From Acidimicrobiaceae bacterium (GTDB taxonomy: Bacteria; Actinomycetota; Acidimicrobiia; Acidimicrobiales; MedAcidi-G1), in assembly GCA_002687745.1 (NCBI GenBank), contig NZBE01000025.1, positions 1 through 53,153 of the forward strand: DNA of 53,153 bases, written 5' to 3'. Positions within the stretch are counted from its first letter, which is position 1. The number at the start of each line of letters is the position of its first letter. Shown here one piece after another: positions 25,545 through 34,017 of this stretch. The translations under genes and the position numbers were made by a program. The notes beneath the pieces are model-generated. The model was not told where the DNA came from. It did no database searches and saw only the letters and a list, made by a program, of their open reading frames with translations.

Positions 25545-26797
25545 TGCCGCTGGCCACTGTCAGCGAGGCCATCCAGGCCTTCGCCCGTGGGGAGTTCCTC
25601 GTGGTGGTAGATGATGAGGATCGCGAGAATGAAGGCGACCTGATCATCGCGGCGGACGCCATCACAACCGAGAAGATGGCGTTCATGATCCGGCACACCA
25701 GCGGTGTCATCTGTGCCCCCATGACGGACAGCAGGGCAGATGACCTGGACCTGCCCCTGATGGTCGTGGACAACACCGAGTCGATGCGTACGGCCTTCAC
25801 GGTCTCGGTTGACCTGGCCGAGGGCACTACAACCGGGATCTCAGCAGCGGACCGGGTGGCCACTGTTGCCGGGTTGGCCGATTCCAGTTGCGGGCCCGGC
25901 CAGTTCGCAAGACCCGGACACATCTTCCCCCTGCGAGCCCGGAATGGTGGGGTGTTGAAGCGGGCCGGTCATACTGAGGCTGCTGTTGACCTGTGTCTGC
26001 TGGCCGATCGGGCACCAGTGGGCGTTCTGTGTGAGATCGTCAAGGACGATGGCGGCATGGCTCGAATGTCCGACCTGGAGGAGTTTGCGGAGTGTCACGG
26101 ACTGACCGTTCTGGCAATCGCCGACCTGATTCGCCACCGGCGCCGTTACGAGAAGTTGGTTGATCAGTTCGCCTCTGCCCGAATCCCGACCCGCTACGGC
26201 GACTTTACCGCACACGCCTATCGGTCGAGGCTCGATGAGGATGAGCATGTGGCGTTCGTGCTCGGCGACATCTCGACTGTCGACGTGCCTCTGGTACGAG
26301 TCCACTCCGAGTGCCTGACGGGCGACCTTCTTGGTTCAATCCGCTGTGACTGTGGGTCCCAGCTTGACGCTTCCCTTGAGGCCATCGGACGTGAAGGCGC
26401 CGGTGTGATCGTCTACCTGCGTGGTCACGAGGGAAGGGGGATCGGAATAGCGCACAAGTTGCGGGCCTACGAACTCCAGGATGAGGGACTCGACACCGTC
26501 GACGCCAACCTGGAACAGGGGCTCCCGGTGGATTCACGCGAGTACGGAGTTGGGGCGCAGATACTCTCCGACCTGGGGGTCACCAGAATGCGCCTGATGA
26601 CGAACAACCCGGTCAAGTACGGGGGTCTCGAGGGCTACGGGCTTGAGATCGCCGATCGGGTGCCGATCCGGGTCACCCCGAACGAGGAGAACGTGAGGTA
26701 CCTGGAGACCAAGCGGGACCGGCTCGGCCACATGCTCGGCAGCGAGGGTTGCGACGACGGTGTCCGTGGGGGCGAGAACGAGACTGAGTCGGCGTGA
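25544..26797 (+). CDS. ribBA: Bifunctional DHBP synthase / GTP cyclohydrolase II
   Basis: 417 residues. The N-terminal 3,4-dihydroxy-2-butanone-4-phosphate synthase part has the acidic metal loop VDDEDRENEGDLIIAA (about 22-37), IRHTSGVICAPM and HIFPLRA. The C-terminal GTP cyclohydrolase II part (from about 205) has the zinc-binding HSECLTGDLLGSIRCDCGSQ, YLRGHEGRGIGIAHKLRAY, and NNPVKYGGLEGYGLEI. It supplies both precursors of riboflavin. It overlaps ribE and ribH by 1 and 4 bases, giving tight coupling. Confidence 0.96.
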   Translation: MPLATVSEAIQAFARGEFLVVVDDEDRENEGDLIIAADAITTEKMAFMIRHTSGVICAPMTDSRADDLDLPLMVVDNTESMRTAFTVSVDLAEGTTTGISAADRVATVAGLADSSCGPGQFARPGHIFPLRARNGGVLKRAGHTEAAVDLCLLADRAPVGVLCEIVKDDGGMARMSDLEEFAECHGLTVLAIADLIRHRRRYEKLVDQFASARIPTRYGDFTAHAYRSRLDEDEHVAFVLGDISTVDVPLVRVHSECLTGDLLGSIRCDCGSQLDASLEAIGREGAGVIVYLRGHEGRGIGIAHKLRAYELQDEGLDTVDANLEQGLPVDSREYGVGAQILSDLGVTRMRLMTNNPVKYGGLEGYGLEIADRVPIRVTPNEENVRYLETKRDRLGHMLGSEGCDDGVRGGENETESA

Positions 26798-27261
26798 GGG
26801 AGCACAGCGTCGAGGTCGACGGATCGGGTCTCCGCATCGGGATCGTCGCCTCCAGGTTCAACGAACCCGTTGTGGCACGACTGCTTGAGGGCGCAACCAC
26901 GCGCCTGGTGGAACTAGGTGTGGACGACGCCGACCTGAGCCTCGCGTGGGTGGCGGGTGCGTTCGAGTTGCCGCTGGCTTCAAGGGCGATGGCCGAGTCT
27001 GGTTCTGTCGACGCAATCGTGTGTCTTGGATGCGTCATCAGGGGTGAGACTGCCCACTTCGACTACGTGTGCGCCGAGGCAGCCTCCGGGATCTCCAGAG
27101 TGGGCCATGACACGGGCGTTCCGGTTTCCTTCGGTGTGCTCACGACCGACACCTTCGAGCAGGCTGCGGCTCGAGCGGGTGGCACGAAGGGGAACAAGGG
27201 TGCCGATGTGGCCGAGGCGGCTGTTGAAATGGCACGACTCCTGAGGGAGTTGGTTCGGTAG
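26794..27261 (+). CDS. ribH: 6,7-dimethyl-8-ribityllumazine synthase
   Basis: 155 residues. IVASRFNEPVVARLLEGA (substrate loop), VAGAFELPLASRAM, CLGCVIRGETAHFDYVCAEA with the catalytic-region His, VSFGVLTTDTFEQA, and KGNKGADVAEAAVEMARL. It condenses the RibBA products into lumazine for RibE and forms a pentamer or 60-mer capsid. GTG start inside the ribBA stop. RibD (deaminase/reductase) is not encoded in this cluster. Confidence 0.96.
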   Translation: MREHSVEVDGSGLRIGIVASRFNEPVVARLLEGATTRLVELGVDDADLSLAWVAGAFELPLASRAMAESGSVDAIVCLGCVIRGETAHFDYVCAEAASGISRVGHDTGVPVSFGVLTTDTFEQAAARAGGTKGNKGADVAEAAVEMARLLRELVR

Positions 27262-27322
27262 GAGCCGATCCTGTACCTGCCGGACCGAACGCGGCCCGGG
27301 TGGGCCTTCCACAACCCGCTGC

Positions 27323-27328
27323 TAGTCT
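27323..27328 (+). promoter_or_regulatory. Probable -10 (TAGTCT) for rpsO
   Basis: TAGTCT lies 120 bases before the rpsO ATG. A start near 27335 gives a leader of about 114 bases, long enough for the S15 autoregulatory structures known in other bacteria. No specific known fold was identified. Confidence 0.4.
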
Positions 27329-27448
27329 TTGCGACCGTGGACGACCCAACCGGGTCGTTCGGGGTCGGATCCGAAACCTCCGGCCCTCCGTATGGCTTCC
27401 GGCGACGCACTGCGCGCCATGAGGCCGGGTCCGATACCCGAGGTACCG

Positions 27449-27718
27449 ATGCCGACCAACCTGCCCCCCAAGGCCGACACAATCACAGAGCACAAGCTTC
27501 ACGAGACCGACACCGGTTCTCCCGAAGTCCAGATTGCGCTGCTGAGTGACCGCATCAACCACCTCACCGGCCACCTGAAGGTCCACAAGAAGGACCATCA
27601 CAGCCGGCGAGGCCTGTTGATGCTGGTGGGTCGCCGCCGACGGCTGCTCGACTACGTCATGGCAAATGACGTCGAGCGCTATCGGGCGATCATCGCCAAG
27701 TTGGGGCTGCGCCGGTAG
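27449..27718 (+). CDS. rpsO: 30S ribosomal protein S15
   Basis: 89 residues, exactly the canonical S15 length. [19 protein letters not shown] (about 17-35), [19 protein letters not shown] and [13 protein letters not shown] are the conserved rRNA-binding helices. It is a primary binder of the 16S central domain. ATG at 27449 was chosen by family length; in-frame codons upstream encode non-S15 sequence. The rpsO-pnp order is near universal. Confidence 0.96.
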   Translation: MPTNLPPKADTITEHKLHETDTGSPEVQIALLSDRINHLTGHLKVHKKDHHSRRGLLMLVGRRRRLLDYVMANDVERYRAIIAKLGLRR

Positions 27719-27985
27719 GCGGGGTACCTGGAGTACGGCGGCCACACGGCCGGCCATATCCCTGTCGGGGGTCCGGACCAACGGAACCGACAACCAATAC
27801 GACGACCCCGGGTCCCGGAGGTCATCAGTGCCAGTTGCATGCCGCTCGGCAGGTTCCTCCCACGGGGGTGACCGGGTCGGGATGTATCCAACTGGAGGCT
27901 GGAGGCCGAGGGTTTACCGGTCAGCCGCAAGGAGCGGCCGTCGTCCCGACCGGAGAAGTTCCAGCCGGGATCAAGAGAGGAAACA
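27719..27985 (+). other. 267-base rpsO-pnp intergenic region
   Basis: The longest gene-free stretch in the window. It is GC-rich with several short inverted repeats but no U-tract terminator. It probably forms the pnp leader, where PNPase and RNase III autoregulate in Escherichia coli. An AGAGAGGAAAC ribosome binding site closes it. No conserved coding sequence was seen on either strand. Confidence 0.6.
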
Positions 27986-30442
27986 ATGACTGAAGTAAAG
28001 ACCGTGTCCCGCACATTCAGCGGGTCCGACAAGACAATGTCCTTTGAGGTTGGCCGCCTGGCCGGCCTCGCCGACGGTGCCGTTCTGGCACAGATCGGCA
28101 GGTCGACCGTCCTGGTGACCGCCACCGGAGCGAGGTCGCCCCGACCGGGCGCCAGCTTCTTCCCGCTGACCGTCGACATCGAGGAGCGGATGTACGCCGC
28201 CGGCAAGATCCCCGGCTCGTTCTTTCGCCGCGAGGGCCGTGCGCCTGAATCGGCGATCCTGACCTGCCGGCTCATCGACCGCCCGCTGCGGCCGATGTTC
28301 CCCGAGGGCTTCCGCAACGAGGTCCACATCGTCGGAACCGTCATGGGTGCCGACATGGAGAACCCACACGACGTCCTCGCCCTGAACGGCGCCTCCGCGG
28401 CGTTGATGCTGTCCGGAATCCCGTTCGACGGCCCCGTGGGCGCTGTGCGCATCGCATGGTCCACCGCCGGTGAGTGGATTCCACATCCGACCTACGAGGA
28501 GGGTTCCGACTCGGCGTTCGAGATGGTCGTGGCAGGTCGCCTGCTCGACGACGGTGACGTCGCCGTGATGATGGTTGAGGCCGGCGGTACCGCGTCCACC
28601 TACGAGGCCTATGAGGCCGGCGCCCCCAAGGTCGACGAGGCCGTCCTCGCCAGCGGCCTGGAGTTCTCAAAGCAGTACATCCGCGAGGTCATCGAGATGC
28701 AGCTCGAACTCGTCGAGGCGGTGGGTGCACCTGAGATCATGCCGTACGAGGTCACCGTCGACTACAGCGACGAGATCAGGGCGGCCGTTGATGCTGCCGG
28801 CAGGGATCGCATTGCCGAGACCCAGGCCATAGCCGTGAAGGCCGACCGTGGCGCTGCTGAGGCAACTGTCAAGGCCGCCCTAATCGAGGAGCTGCTTCCG
28901 CAGTTTGCAGAGGTCGATGGAGCCGAAGGCCAGATCAGCTCAGCTGTCAGGTCGGTCACCAAGGACGTGGTCCGGGCCCGCATCGTGTCCGACGGAGTCC
29001 GTATCGACGGTCGTGGAACCGCCGACCTGCGTCCGCTCTCGTCTGATGTGGCTGTCATCCCCACGGCACACGGCTCCGGCCTGTTCCAGCGGGGCGAGAC
29101 CCAGGTGCTCAACTTCACCACGCTCGGCACCGGTCGCATGGACCAGATGATCGACGGAATCGACCCCGTCGACCGTAAGCGCTACATGCACCACTACAAC
29201 TTCCCTCCGTTCTCAACAGGTGAGACCGGCTTCATGCGGGGCCCGAAGCGCCGTGAGATCGGACACGGTGCGCTCGCCGAGCGTGCCCTCGTGCCCGTCC
29301 TGCCCGCCTTCGATGATTTCCCCTACACGCTGCGCCTCGTGTCAGAGGTTCTGTCGTCAAACGGTTCCACCTCGATGGCTTCGGTGTGTTCGTCGAGCCT
29401 CTCGATGATGGATGCCGGTGTGCCGATCAAGGCTCCCGTAGCCGGAATCGCCATGGGTCTCGTCTACCTCGACGGTGAGTACGTGACCCTGACCGACATT
29501 CTCGGAGCCGAGGACGCCTTTGGCGACATGGACTTCAAGGTGGCCGGTACGGCCGACTTCGTGACCGCCCTGCAGTTGGACACCAAGATCGACGGCATCC
29601 CCGCCGATGTCCTGGCTGCCGCCCTGAACCAGGCCAAGGAGGCACGTCAGGCGATCCTGGCATCCATGGCCGAGGCCATTCCGGAGCCGCGTGACGACGT
29701 CGGCGAGAACGCTCCGAAGATCGTCAGCTTTGAGATTCCGATCGAGAAGATCGGTGAGGTAATCGGTCCAAAGGGCAAGATGATCAACACCATTCAGGCT
29801 GAGACAGGTGCCGACATCAGCGTCGACGACGACGGCATGGTGGGAATCGTGGCGATTGCCTCGCCCGACCGTGGTGCCGTGTCCGAGGCCGAGCGTCAGA
29901 TCCAGCTGATCGTCGATCCGCCGACCGCCGAGGTCGGAGCCGTCTACGAGGGCCGTGTCGTGAACATCACCAAGTTCGGTGCGTTCGTCAACATCCTTCC
30001 GGGCCGCGACGGCCTGGTGCACATCTCCAAGCTGGGTGGAGGCAAGCGCATCAACAGGGTCGAGGATGTGCTGGAGCTGGGACAGCCCCTGGCGGTCGTC
30101 GTCGAGGACGTCGATCCGAACGGCAAGATCTCGCTGATGCCCGCAGGTGACGAGCCCGCCGAAAAGGCTGACGAGGCCGAGGCCGCTGACGCTCCCGCCG
30201 AGACCGATGAGTTCGTCGAGGTCGAGTCGTCTGACAGTGACCCGGCTGACGACGACGTCGACGCCGGATCCGACGATGACGATGACGACTACAACAGCAT
30301 TGACGAGGCACCGGCGTCAACCGGCCCTGTCGAGGTCGGTTTCGAGGCGGCGTTCAGCGCCGAACTCGAGACCGTCCACGGCGACCTTGGCGTCGCTGCC
30401 CCCACCAACCGTGGTGGCGGCCGCCGCAGGCGGGGTTGCTGA
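27986..30442 (+). CDS. pnp: Polyribonucleotide nucleotidyltransferase (PNPase)
   Basis: 818 residues, longer than the usual 700-750. Two RNase PH domains: the first has FEVGRLAGLADGAVLAQIG, the second RPLSSDVAVIPTAHGSGLFQ. RYMHHYNFPPFSTGE and IAMGLV follow, then KH (IGEVIGPKGKMINTIQAETG, about 590-609) and S1 (VYEGRVVNITKFGAFVNILPG, in parts). The final roughly 100 residues are an acidic Asp/Ala-rich tail that ends abruptly basic (GGGRRRRGC). It carries out phosphorolytic 3'-5' RNA decay. ATG with a strong upstream site. It ends overlapping the M16 protease start region. Confidence 0.95.
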   Translation: MTEVKTVSRTFSGSDKTMSFEVGRLAGLADGAVLAQIGRSTVLVTATGARSPRPGASFFPLTVDIEERMYAAGKIPGSFFRREGRAPESAILTCRLIDRPLRPMFPEGFRNEVHIVGTVMGADMENPHDVLALNGASAALMLSGIPFDGPVGAVRIAWSTAGEWIPHPTYEEGSDSAFEMVVAGRLLDDGDVAVMMVEAGGTASTYEAYEAGAPKVDEAVLASGLEFSKQYIREVIEMQLELVEAVGAPEIMPYEVTVDYSDEIRAAVDAAGRDRIAETQAIAVKADRGAAEATVKAALIEELLPQFAEVDGAEGQISSAVRSVTKDVVRARIVSDGVRIDGRGTADLRPLSSDVAVIPTAHGSGLFQRGETQVLNFTTLGTGRMDQMIDGIDPVDRKRYMHHYNFPPFSTGETGFMRGPKRREIGHGALAERALVPVLPAFDDFPYTLRLVSEVLSSNGSTSMASVCSSSLSMMDAGVPIKAPVAGIAMGLVYLDGEYVTLTDILGAEDAFGDMDFKVAGTADFVTALQLDTKIDGIPADVLAAALNQAKEARQAILASMAEAIPEPRDDVGENAPKIVSFEIPIEKIGEVIGPKGKMINTIQAETGADISVDDDGMVGIVAIASPDRGAVSEAERQIQLIVDPPTAEVGAVYEGRVVNITKFGAFVNILPGRDGLVHISKLGGGKRINRVEDVLELGQPLAVVVEDVDPNGKISLMPAGDEPAEKADEAEAADAPAETDEFVEVESSDSDPADDDVDAGSDDDDDDYNSIDEAPASTGPVEVGFEAAFSAELETVHGDLGVAAPTNRGGGRRRRGC

Positions 30443-31728
30443 GCACCAACGCAGGTACGGGTCCTCCGCGGGGACTCAGGTCGGCCGCCGCTCCGGCGGT
30501 CGAGTTGACCGTGCCCAATGACGGGTCAACCGATGGTCCGAGTGTGGTATCCGAGCGCATGCCGGATGCCCACTCGGTGTCGGTGGGTGTCTGGGTAGGC
30601 GTCGGCGGGCGCGACGAGCACCATCGCATCGCCGGTGCGTCGCACTTTCTCGAGCACCTGCTGTTCAAGGGAACCGAAACCAGGTCCTCGCGTTCCATTG
30701 CCGAACTGGTGGATGCCACCGGTGGCGAGATGAACGCCTTCACCACCAAGGAGTACACGGCCTTCTACGCACGTGTCCCGGCAGGTGGGCAGGAACTCGC
30801 CACGTCGCTACTGACCGACGTGATCACCTCGCCGGCGCTTCGCTCTGAGGATGTCGACAGCGAACGGCGCGTGATCCTCGAGGAGTTGAACCTGGCTGCC
30901 GATGACCCCGACGATGTGGTCGGGAGCCTCCTGTACGAAGAGGCCTTCCCGGCCCACCCGCTCGGGCGTGAGGTGCTTGGAACCACCGAATCCGTGACGG
31001 CCATGGAGCGCGATGACATCGTCGAGTTCCACGATCGCTGGTACAGGTCACCCAACCTTGTGGTGGCAGCCGCGGGCGACGTGGACCACGCCATGCTGGT
31101 TGACCAGGTTTCTGAGGCCTTCGAGGGTCGCGGTGGTGCTGACTACCCCACCCGTGAGGACCGGCTCTCCGAGGCCGGTGAGGGACGGTCCGTGTCGCGC
31201 CAGACCGAAGCGGTGCACATGGCATGGGGATGGCGCGGCCTGCGCCGTGATGATCCGAGACGCCACGCACTCTCCCTTGGAGTCCACGTGCTTGGTGGGG
31301 GGCTCTCAAGTCGCCTGTTCCAGACGGTCAGGGAGGACAGCGGACTCGCGTACAGCATCTTTGCCGGCATGAGCGGCTACCAGGACACGGGCCTCGTGAC
31401 GGTGAGTGCCGGGACGTCTCCCGAGAAGGCCGATGAGCTGTCGACCGTCGTTGCAGCCCAGGTCGGTGAGGTGGCGGCCCGGGGCATCACGGCCGAAGAA
31501 CTCGAGATAGCGAGGGACGGCTTTGAGGGATCGATCTTGTTGGGCCTTGAGGGAACGGGCAGCCGGATGGCCCGGTTGGGATCCAGTCAGAGCCTTCTGG
31601 GGCGGGTGCTTGCACTGGACGAGTACGTCCGGCTCCTCCGTGGGATAACCCTCGATGACGTGAACGCGGTTCTCGCCGAACTCCTCACGCCGGCGGCGAC
31701 GGAAGCCCGGGTCGGACCGGGTTCCTGA
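30436..31728 (+). CDS. M16-family zinc metalloprotease (processing-peptidase-like)
   Basis: Up to 430 residues. The inverted zinc motif HFLEH (in GASHFLEHLLFKGT, about 72-85) and the downstream NAFTTKEYTAFYARV and EEL segments define an M16 peptidase of the MPP-beta/PqqL-like single-domain type. The C-terminal inactive half has GLAYSIFAGMSGYQDTGL and GSRMARLGSSQSLLG. Its place after pnp is conserved in actinobacteria. The start is uncertain: TTG at 30436 overlaps the pnp stop; a GTG at 30511 is closer to where homology begins (VSERMPDAHSVSVGVWVGVG). Cytoplasmic, as no signal peptide is seen. Confidence 0.88.
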   Translation: MLSTNAGTGPPRGLRSAAAPAVELTVPNDGSTDGPSVVSERMPDAHSVSVGVWVGVGGRDEHHRIAGASHFLEHLLFKGTETRSSRSIAELVDATGGEMNAFTTKEYTAFYARVPAGGQELATSLLTDVITSPALRSEDVDSERRVILEELNLAADDPDDVVGSLLYEEAFPAHPLGREVLGTTESVTAMERDDIVEFHDRWYRSPNLVVAAAGDVDHAMLVDQVSEAFEGRGGADYPTREDRLSEAGEGRSVSRQTEAVHMAWGWRGLRRDDPRRHALSLGVHVLGGGLSSRLFQTVREDSGLAYSIFAGMSGYQDTGLVTVSAGTSPEKADELSTVVAAQVGEVAARGITAEELEIARDGFEGSILLGLEGTGSRMARLGSSQSLLGRVLALDEYVRLLRGITLDDVNAVLAELLTPAATEARVGPGS

Positions 31729-31773
31729 GCCCTGTTTCGCGTAACCGGCCCCTCTCGCCGGGTTGTCGACCGC

Positions 31774-31779
31774 TAACCT
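31774..31779 (+). promoter_or_regulatory. Leaderless-type -10 (TAACCT) for dapB
   Basis: TAACCT, 7 bases, then the ATG at 31787. It supports that ATG over a GTG at 31763 that would lie upstream of the element. Confidence 0.5.
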
Positions 31780-31786
31780 CGCCGGC

Positions 31787-32581
31787 ATGAGCGACGCTGC
31801 GGACCGGTTCCCCGGTGGAATCCGTGTGGGGGTGATTGGTGCCGGAGGCCGCATGGGTGCCGCTGTGTGCGAGGCGGTAGCCGATGCCGACGACATGGCT
31901 CTGGTCGCAGCCGTCGACCCGGTTTCTCCCGGCGAGGTGCTCAACGGCGTGACCGTCGAGGCCGAGATCGCGACCATGGTCGACACGGGCGTAGATGTGG
32001 CTGTCGACTTCACCGTTGCCGATGCCAGCCGGAGCAACCTTCCGGTGCTCGCCGCTGCAGGTGTTCACGCCGTCGTGGGCACCTCAGGCCTGACCGACGA
32101 CGACCTGTCGGAACTCCGGTCGACATTCACCGCGAGCAACTGCCTGATCGTTCCCAACTTCGCCATCGGAGCCGTGTTGATGCAGCGCTTCGCGGAGGTG
32201 GCGGCACCGTGGTTCGAGACCGCCGAGGTGATCGAGTTCCACCACGACGAGAAGGTCGATGCACCGTCCGGTACGGCGCTCTCCACCGTTGAGCGCATGG
32301 CGGCGGCTTCGGCCGACTGGGCCGACGACCCGACGAAGCGCGAGGTGGTGGCCGGTTCACGGGGCGGCGTCGGCCCGGCCGGCATCAGGATCCATTCGGT
32401 ACGCATGCGGGGGATGGTGGCCCACCAGGAGGTTGTGCTCGGCACGACCGGCCAGACACTCGTCATCAGGCACGACACCACCGATCGCAGCTCGTTCATG
32501 CCGGGTGTCCTGCTGGCCGTGCGCAACGTCGCCGGACTGTCCGGCCTTTCGGTCGGTCTCGACGCACTGTTGGCCCTCTGA
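31787..32581 (+). CDS. dapB: 4-hydroxy-tetrahydrodipicolinate reductase
   Basis: 264 residues. The NAD(P)H-binding GVIGAGGRMGAAV (about 14-26), AAVDP, VDFTV, VVGTSGL, NFAIGAVLMQRF, and the active-site motif EFHHDEKVDAPSGTAL are intact. It performs the second dedicated step of lysine/DAP synthesis after DapA, which is encoded 1.4 kb downstream. ATG chosen by the family N-terminus and upstream TAACCT. Confidence 0.96.
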   Translation: MSDAADRFPGGIRVGVIGAGGRMGAAVCEAVADADDMALVAAVDPVSPGEVLNGVTVEAEIATMVDTGVDVAVDFTVADASRSNLPVLAAAGVHAVVGTSGLTDDDLSELRSTFTASNCLIVPNFAIGAVLMQRFAEVAAPWFETAEVIEFHHDEKVDAPSGTALSTVERMAAASADWADDPTKREVVAGSRGGVGPAGIRIHSVRMRGMVAHQEVVLGTTGQTLVIRHDTTDRSSFMPGVLLAVRNVAGLSGLSVGLDALLAL

Positions 32582-32595
32582 GGCCTCTCAGGCGA

Positions 32596-33321
32596 TTGTC
32601 TGTCAGCCGCCTCCTGCGCCCACTCTGGCTGGTCACCCACCTGCTGGTGGTGTCGGCGATGTTCGTGATGGTCGGCTTCGGGATGTGGCAGCTCAGACGC
32701 CTCGATGACCGTCAGGCACAGAACGCCGTTGTCGAGGGGCGCATGGCCCAGCCGGCCGGGCCTCTCCTCGATGTGATTGACCTTGATGATCCCGAGGCCT
32801 CGGTCCACATGACCGTGCATGCCTCGGGGACCTTTGACCCGGGCAGGGAGGTCTACGTGGCAAACCGCACCCGCGATGGCCGTCCCGGTGTCAACGTCGT
32901 GACGCTTCTGGAACTTGACTCGGGAGCCGTGGTGGTCGACCGGGGGTTCCTCCCGAGGCGGGCGTATCTCGGCGGTGAGGACAACTACTGGGCCACCCCG
33001 GACGGTGAGGTGGTTGTGACGGGACGGCTTCGGACAACCCGGAGCAGTCGGGGTGGGCTCGGCGACGAGGTTGATGTGATCGACCTGGCGGTGCTGTCGG
33101 AGCGCTGGAACGTGTCGCTGCTGCCGGTGTACATCGAGGCCACCTCGGGTGCGGTTGTCGCCGACTATCCGCTCGTGCCCCGGCCTCCTGACCTCACCGA
33201 CGGTCCCCACCTCGGCTATGCCATCCAGTGGTTCGTGTTCGCGCTGATCGCCCTCATCGGCTACCCGTTGGTGATGGTTCGAATCGCCCGCGACGAGCCA
33301 TCCGGGATTGAATCGTCCTGA
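32596..33321 (+). CDS. SURF1-family cytochrome oxidase assembly protein
   Basis: 241 residues. An N-terminal transmembrane helix (about 10-32; THLLVVSAMFVMVGFGMWQL) is followed by RRLDDRQAQN, a typical SURF1 feature. The extracytoplasmic domain contains VHMTVHASGTFDPGREVYVANR and VVVDRGFLPR. A second helix (about 212-232) precedes the C-terminal tail. SURF1 assists heme insertion into aa3-type cytochrome c oxidase, implying aerobic respiration. TTG start 14 bases after dapB, probably co-transcribed. Confidence 0.85.
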   Translation: MSVSRLLRPLWLVTHLLVVSAMFVMVGFGMWQLRRLDDRQAQNAVVEGRMAQPAGPLLDVIDLDDPEASVHMTVHASGTFDPGREVYVANRTRDGRPGVNVVTLLELDSGAVVVDRGFLPRRAYLGGEDNYWATPDGEVVVTGRLRTTRSSRGGLGDEVDVIDLAVLSERWNVSLLPVYIEATSGAVVADYPLVPRPPDLTDGPHLGYAIQWFVFALIALIGYPLVMVRIARDEPSGIESS

Positions 33322-33332
33322 GGGGCAGTTGC

Positions 33333-33338
33333 TAGCGT
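33333..33338 (+). promoter_or_regulatory. Leaderless-type -10 (TAGCGT) for the 216-residue gene
   Basis: TAGCGT, 7 bases, then the ATG at 33346. Confidence 0.5.
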
Positions 33339-33345
33339 GACAGCC

Positions 33346-33996
33346 ATGCCGTACCAGAGTCACCCGGAGGTTCGCGTCCTGCACTCGCTGCGCGTGCGGG
33401 GATTCGTCGACACCCCCCTGGTTGCCGAGGCGTCCGCAATGGAGGTCCCCGAGGTCGAGGAGTGGCTGGTTCGCCTCGAGTCTCAGGGAGACGTCCGTTT
33501 CCGCGATGGCCGGATGTCGGGCTGGATGCTGACCACCGAGGGACGGGGTAGGGGCGAGACCCTGCTGGCCGCTGAACTGGAGGAGGCCGGGTGTCGTGAC
33601 GGGGTCCACTCCGCCTATCAGGAGTTCCTGAGCGTGAACCATGGCTTCCTGGAACTCTGTACCGACTGGCAACTGCGCGCTCCGGCCCATGACCCGACCG
33701 GCGAAAAGGTCGTCAACGACCACTCAGACCCGGACCACGATGCAGCTGTCGTTGCCCGCCTGGTTGAGATCAACGGGACCGTTCAACCGATCTCGACCGA
33801 ATTGGCGACACTGCTCCACCGCTTTGACGGCTACGGTCGGCGTTTCGGAGACGCACTCGGGCGTGTCCGGGCCGGTGACCACGACTGGTTCACGAAGCCG
33901 ATGATCGAGTCGTACCACACGGTCTGGTTCGAGTTGCACGAGAACTTCCTGGCAACCCTCGGGATACCGAGGGCGAGCGAGGCACAGGCCAACTGA
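33346..33996 (+). CDS. Uncharacterised protein with N-terminal winged-helix-like domain
   Basis: 216 residues, not confidently assigned. Residues about 5-75 (VRVLHSLRVRGFVDTPLVAE, VEEWLVRLESQGDVRFRDG, GWMLTTEGRGRGETLL) look like a winged helix followed by the wing, as in MarR-type regulators. The rest is helical with NHGFLELCTDWQLR, NDHSDPDHDAAVVARL, FDGYGRRFGDAL, DWFTKPMIESYHTVWFELHE. The Trp, His and Asp clusters in that half could be a ligand or metal site. ATG at 33346 follows the TAGCGT element by 7 bases. dapA begins 21 bases downstream, so it may be co-transcribed with or regulate lysine genes; that is only inferred from position. Confidence 0.6.
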   Translation: MPYQSHPEVRVLHSLRVRGFVDTPLVAEASAMEVPEVEEWLVRLESQGDVRFRDGRMSGWMLTTEGRGRGETLLAAELEEAGCRDGVHSAYQEFLSVNHGFLELCTDWQLRAPAHDPTGEKVVNDHSDPDHDAAVVARLVEINGTVQPISTELATLLHRFDGYGRRFGDALGRVRAGDHDWFTKPMIESYHTVWFELHENFLATLGIPRASEAQAN

Positions 33997-34017
33997 AGCT
34001 GGCCGGAGAGGATTGTG

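Noticed and set aside
27337-27549. GTG-initiated frame following the TAGTCT element upstream of rpsO
   Set aside because: It overlaps rpsO in another frame, its product is shadow-like, and the S15 frame is unambiguous.
32065-33723. Antisense reading frame of 552 codons opposite dapB, SURF1 and the 216-residue gene
   Set aside because: It spans several real genes and their gaps, has no recognisable domain and a composition (Arg/His/Pro-rich) typical of shadow frames.
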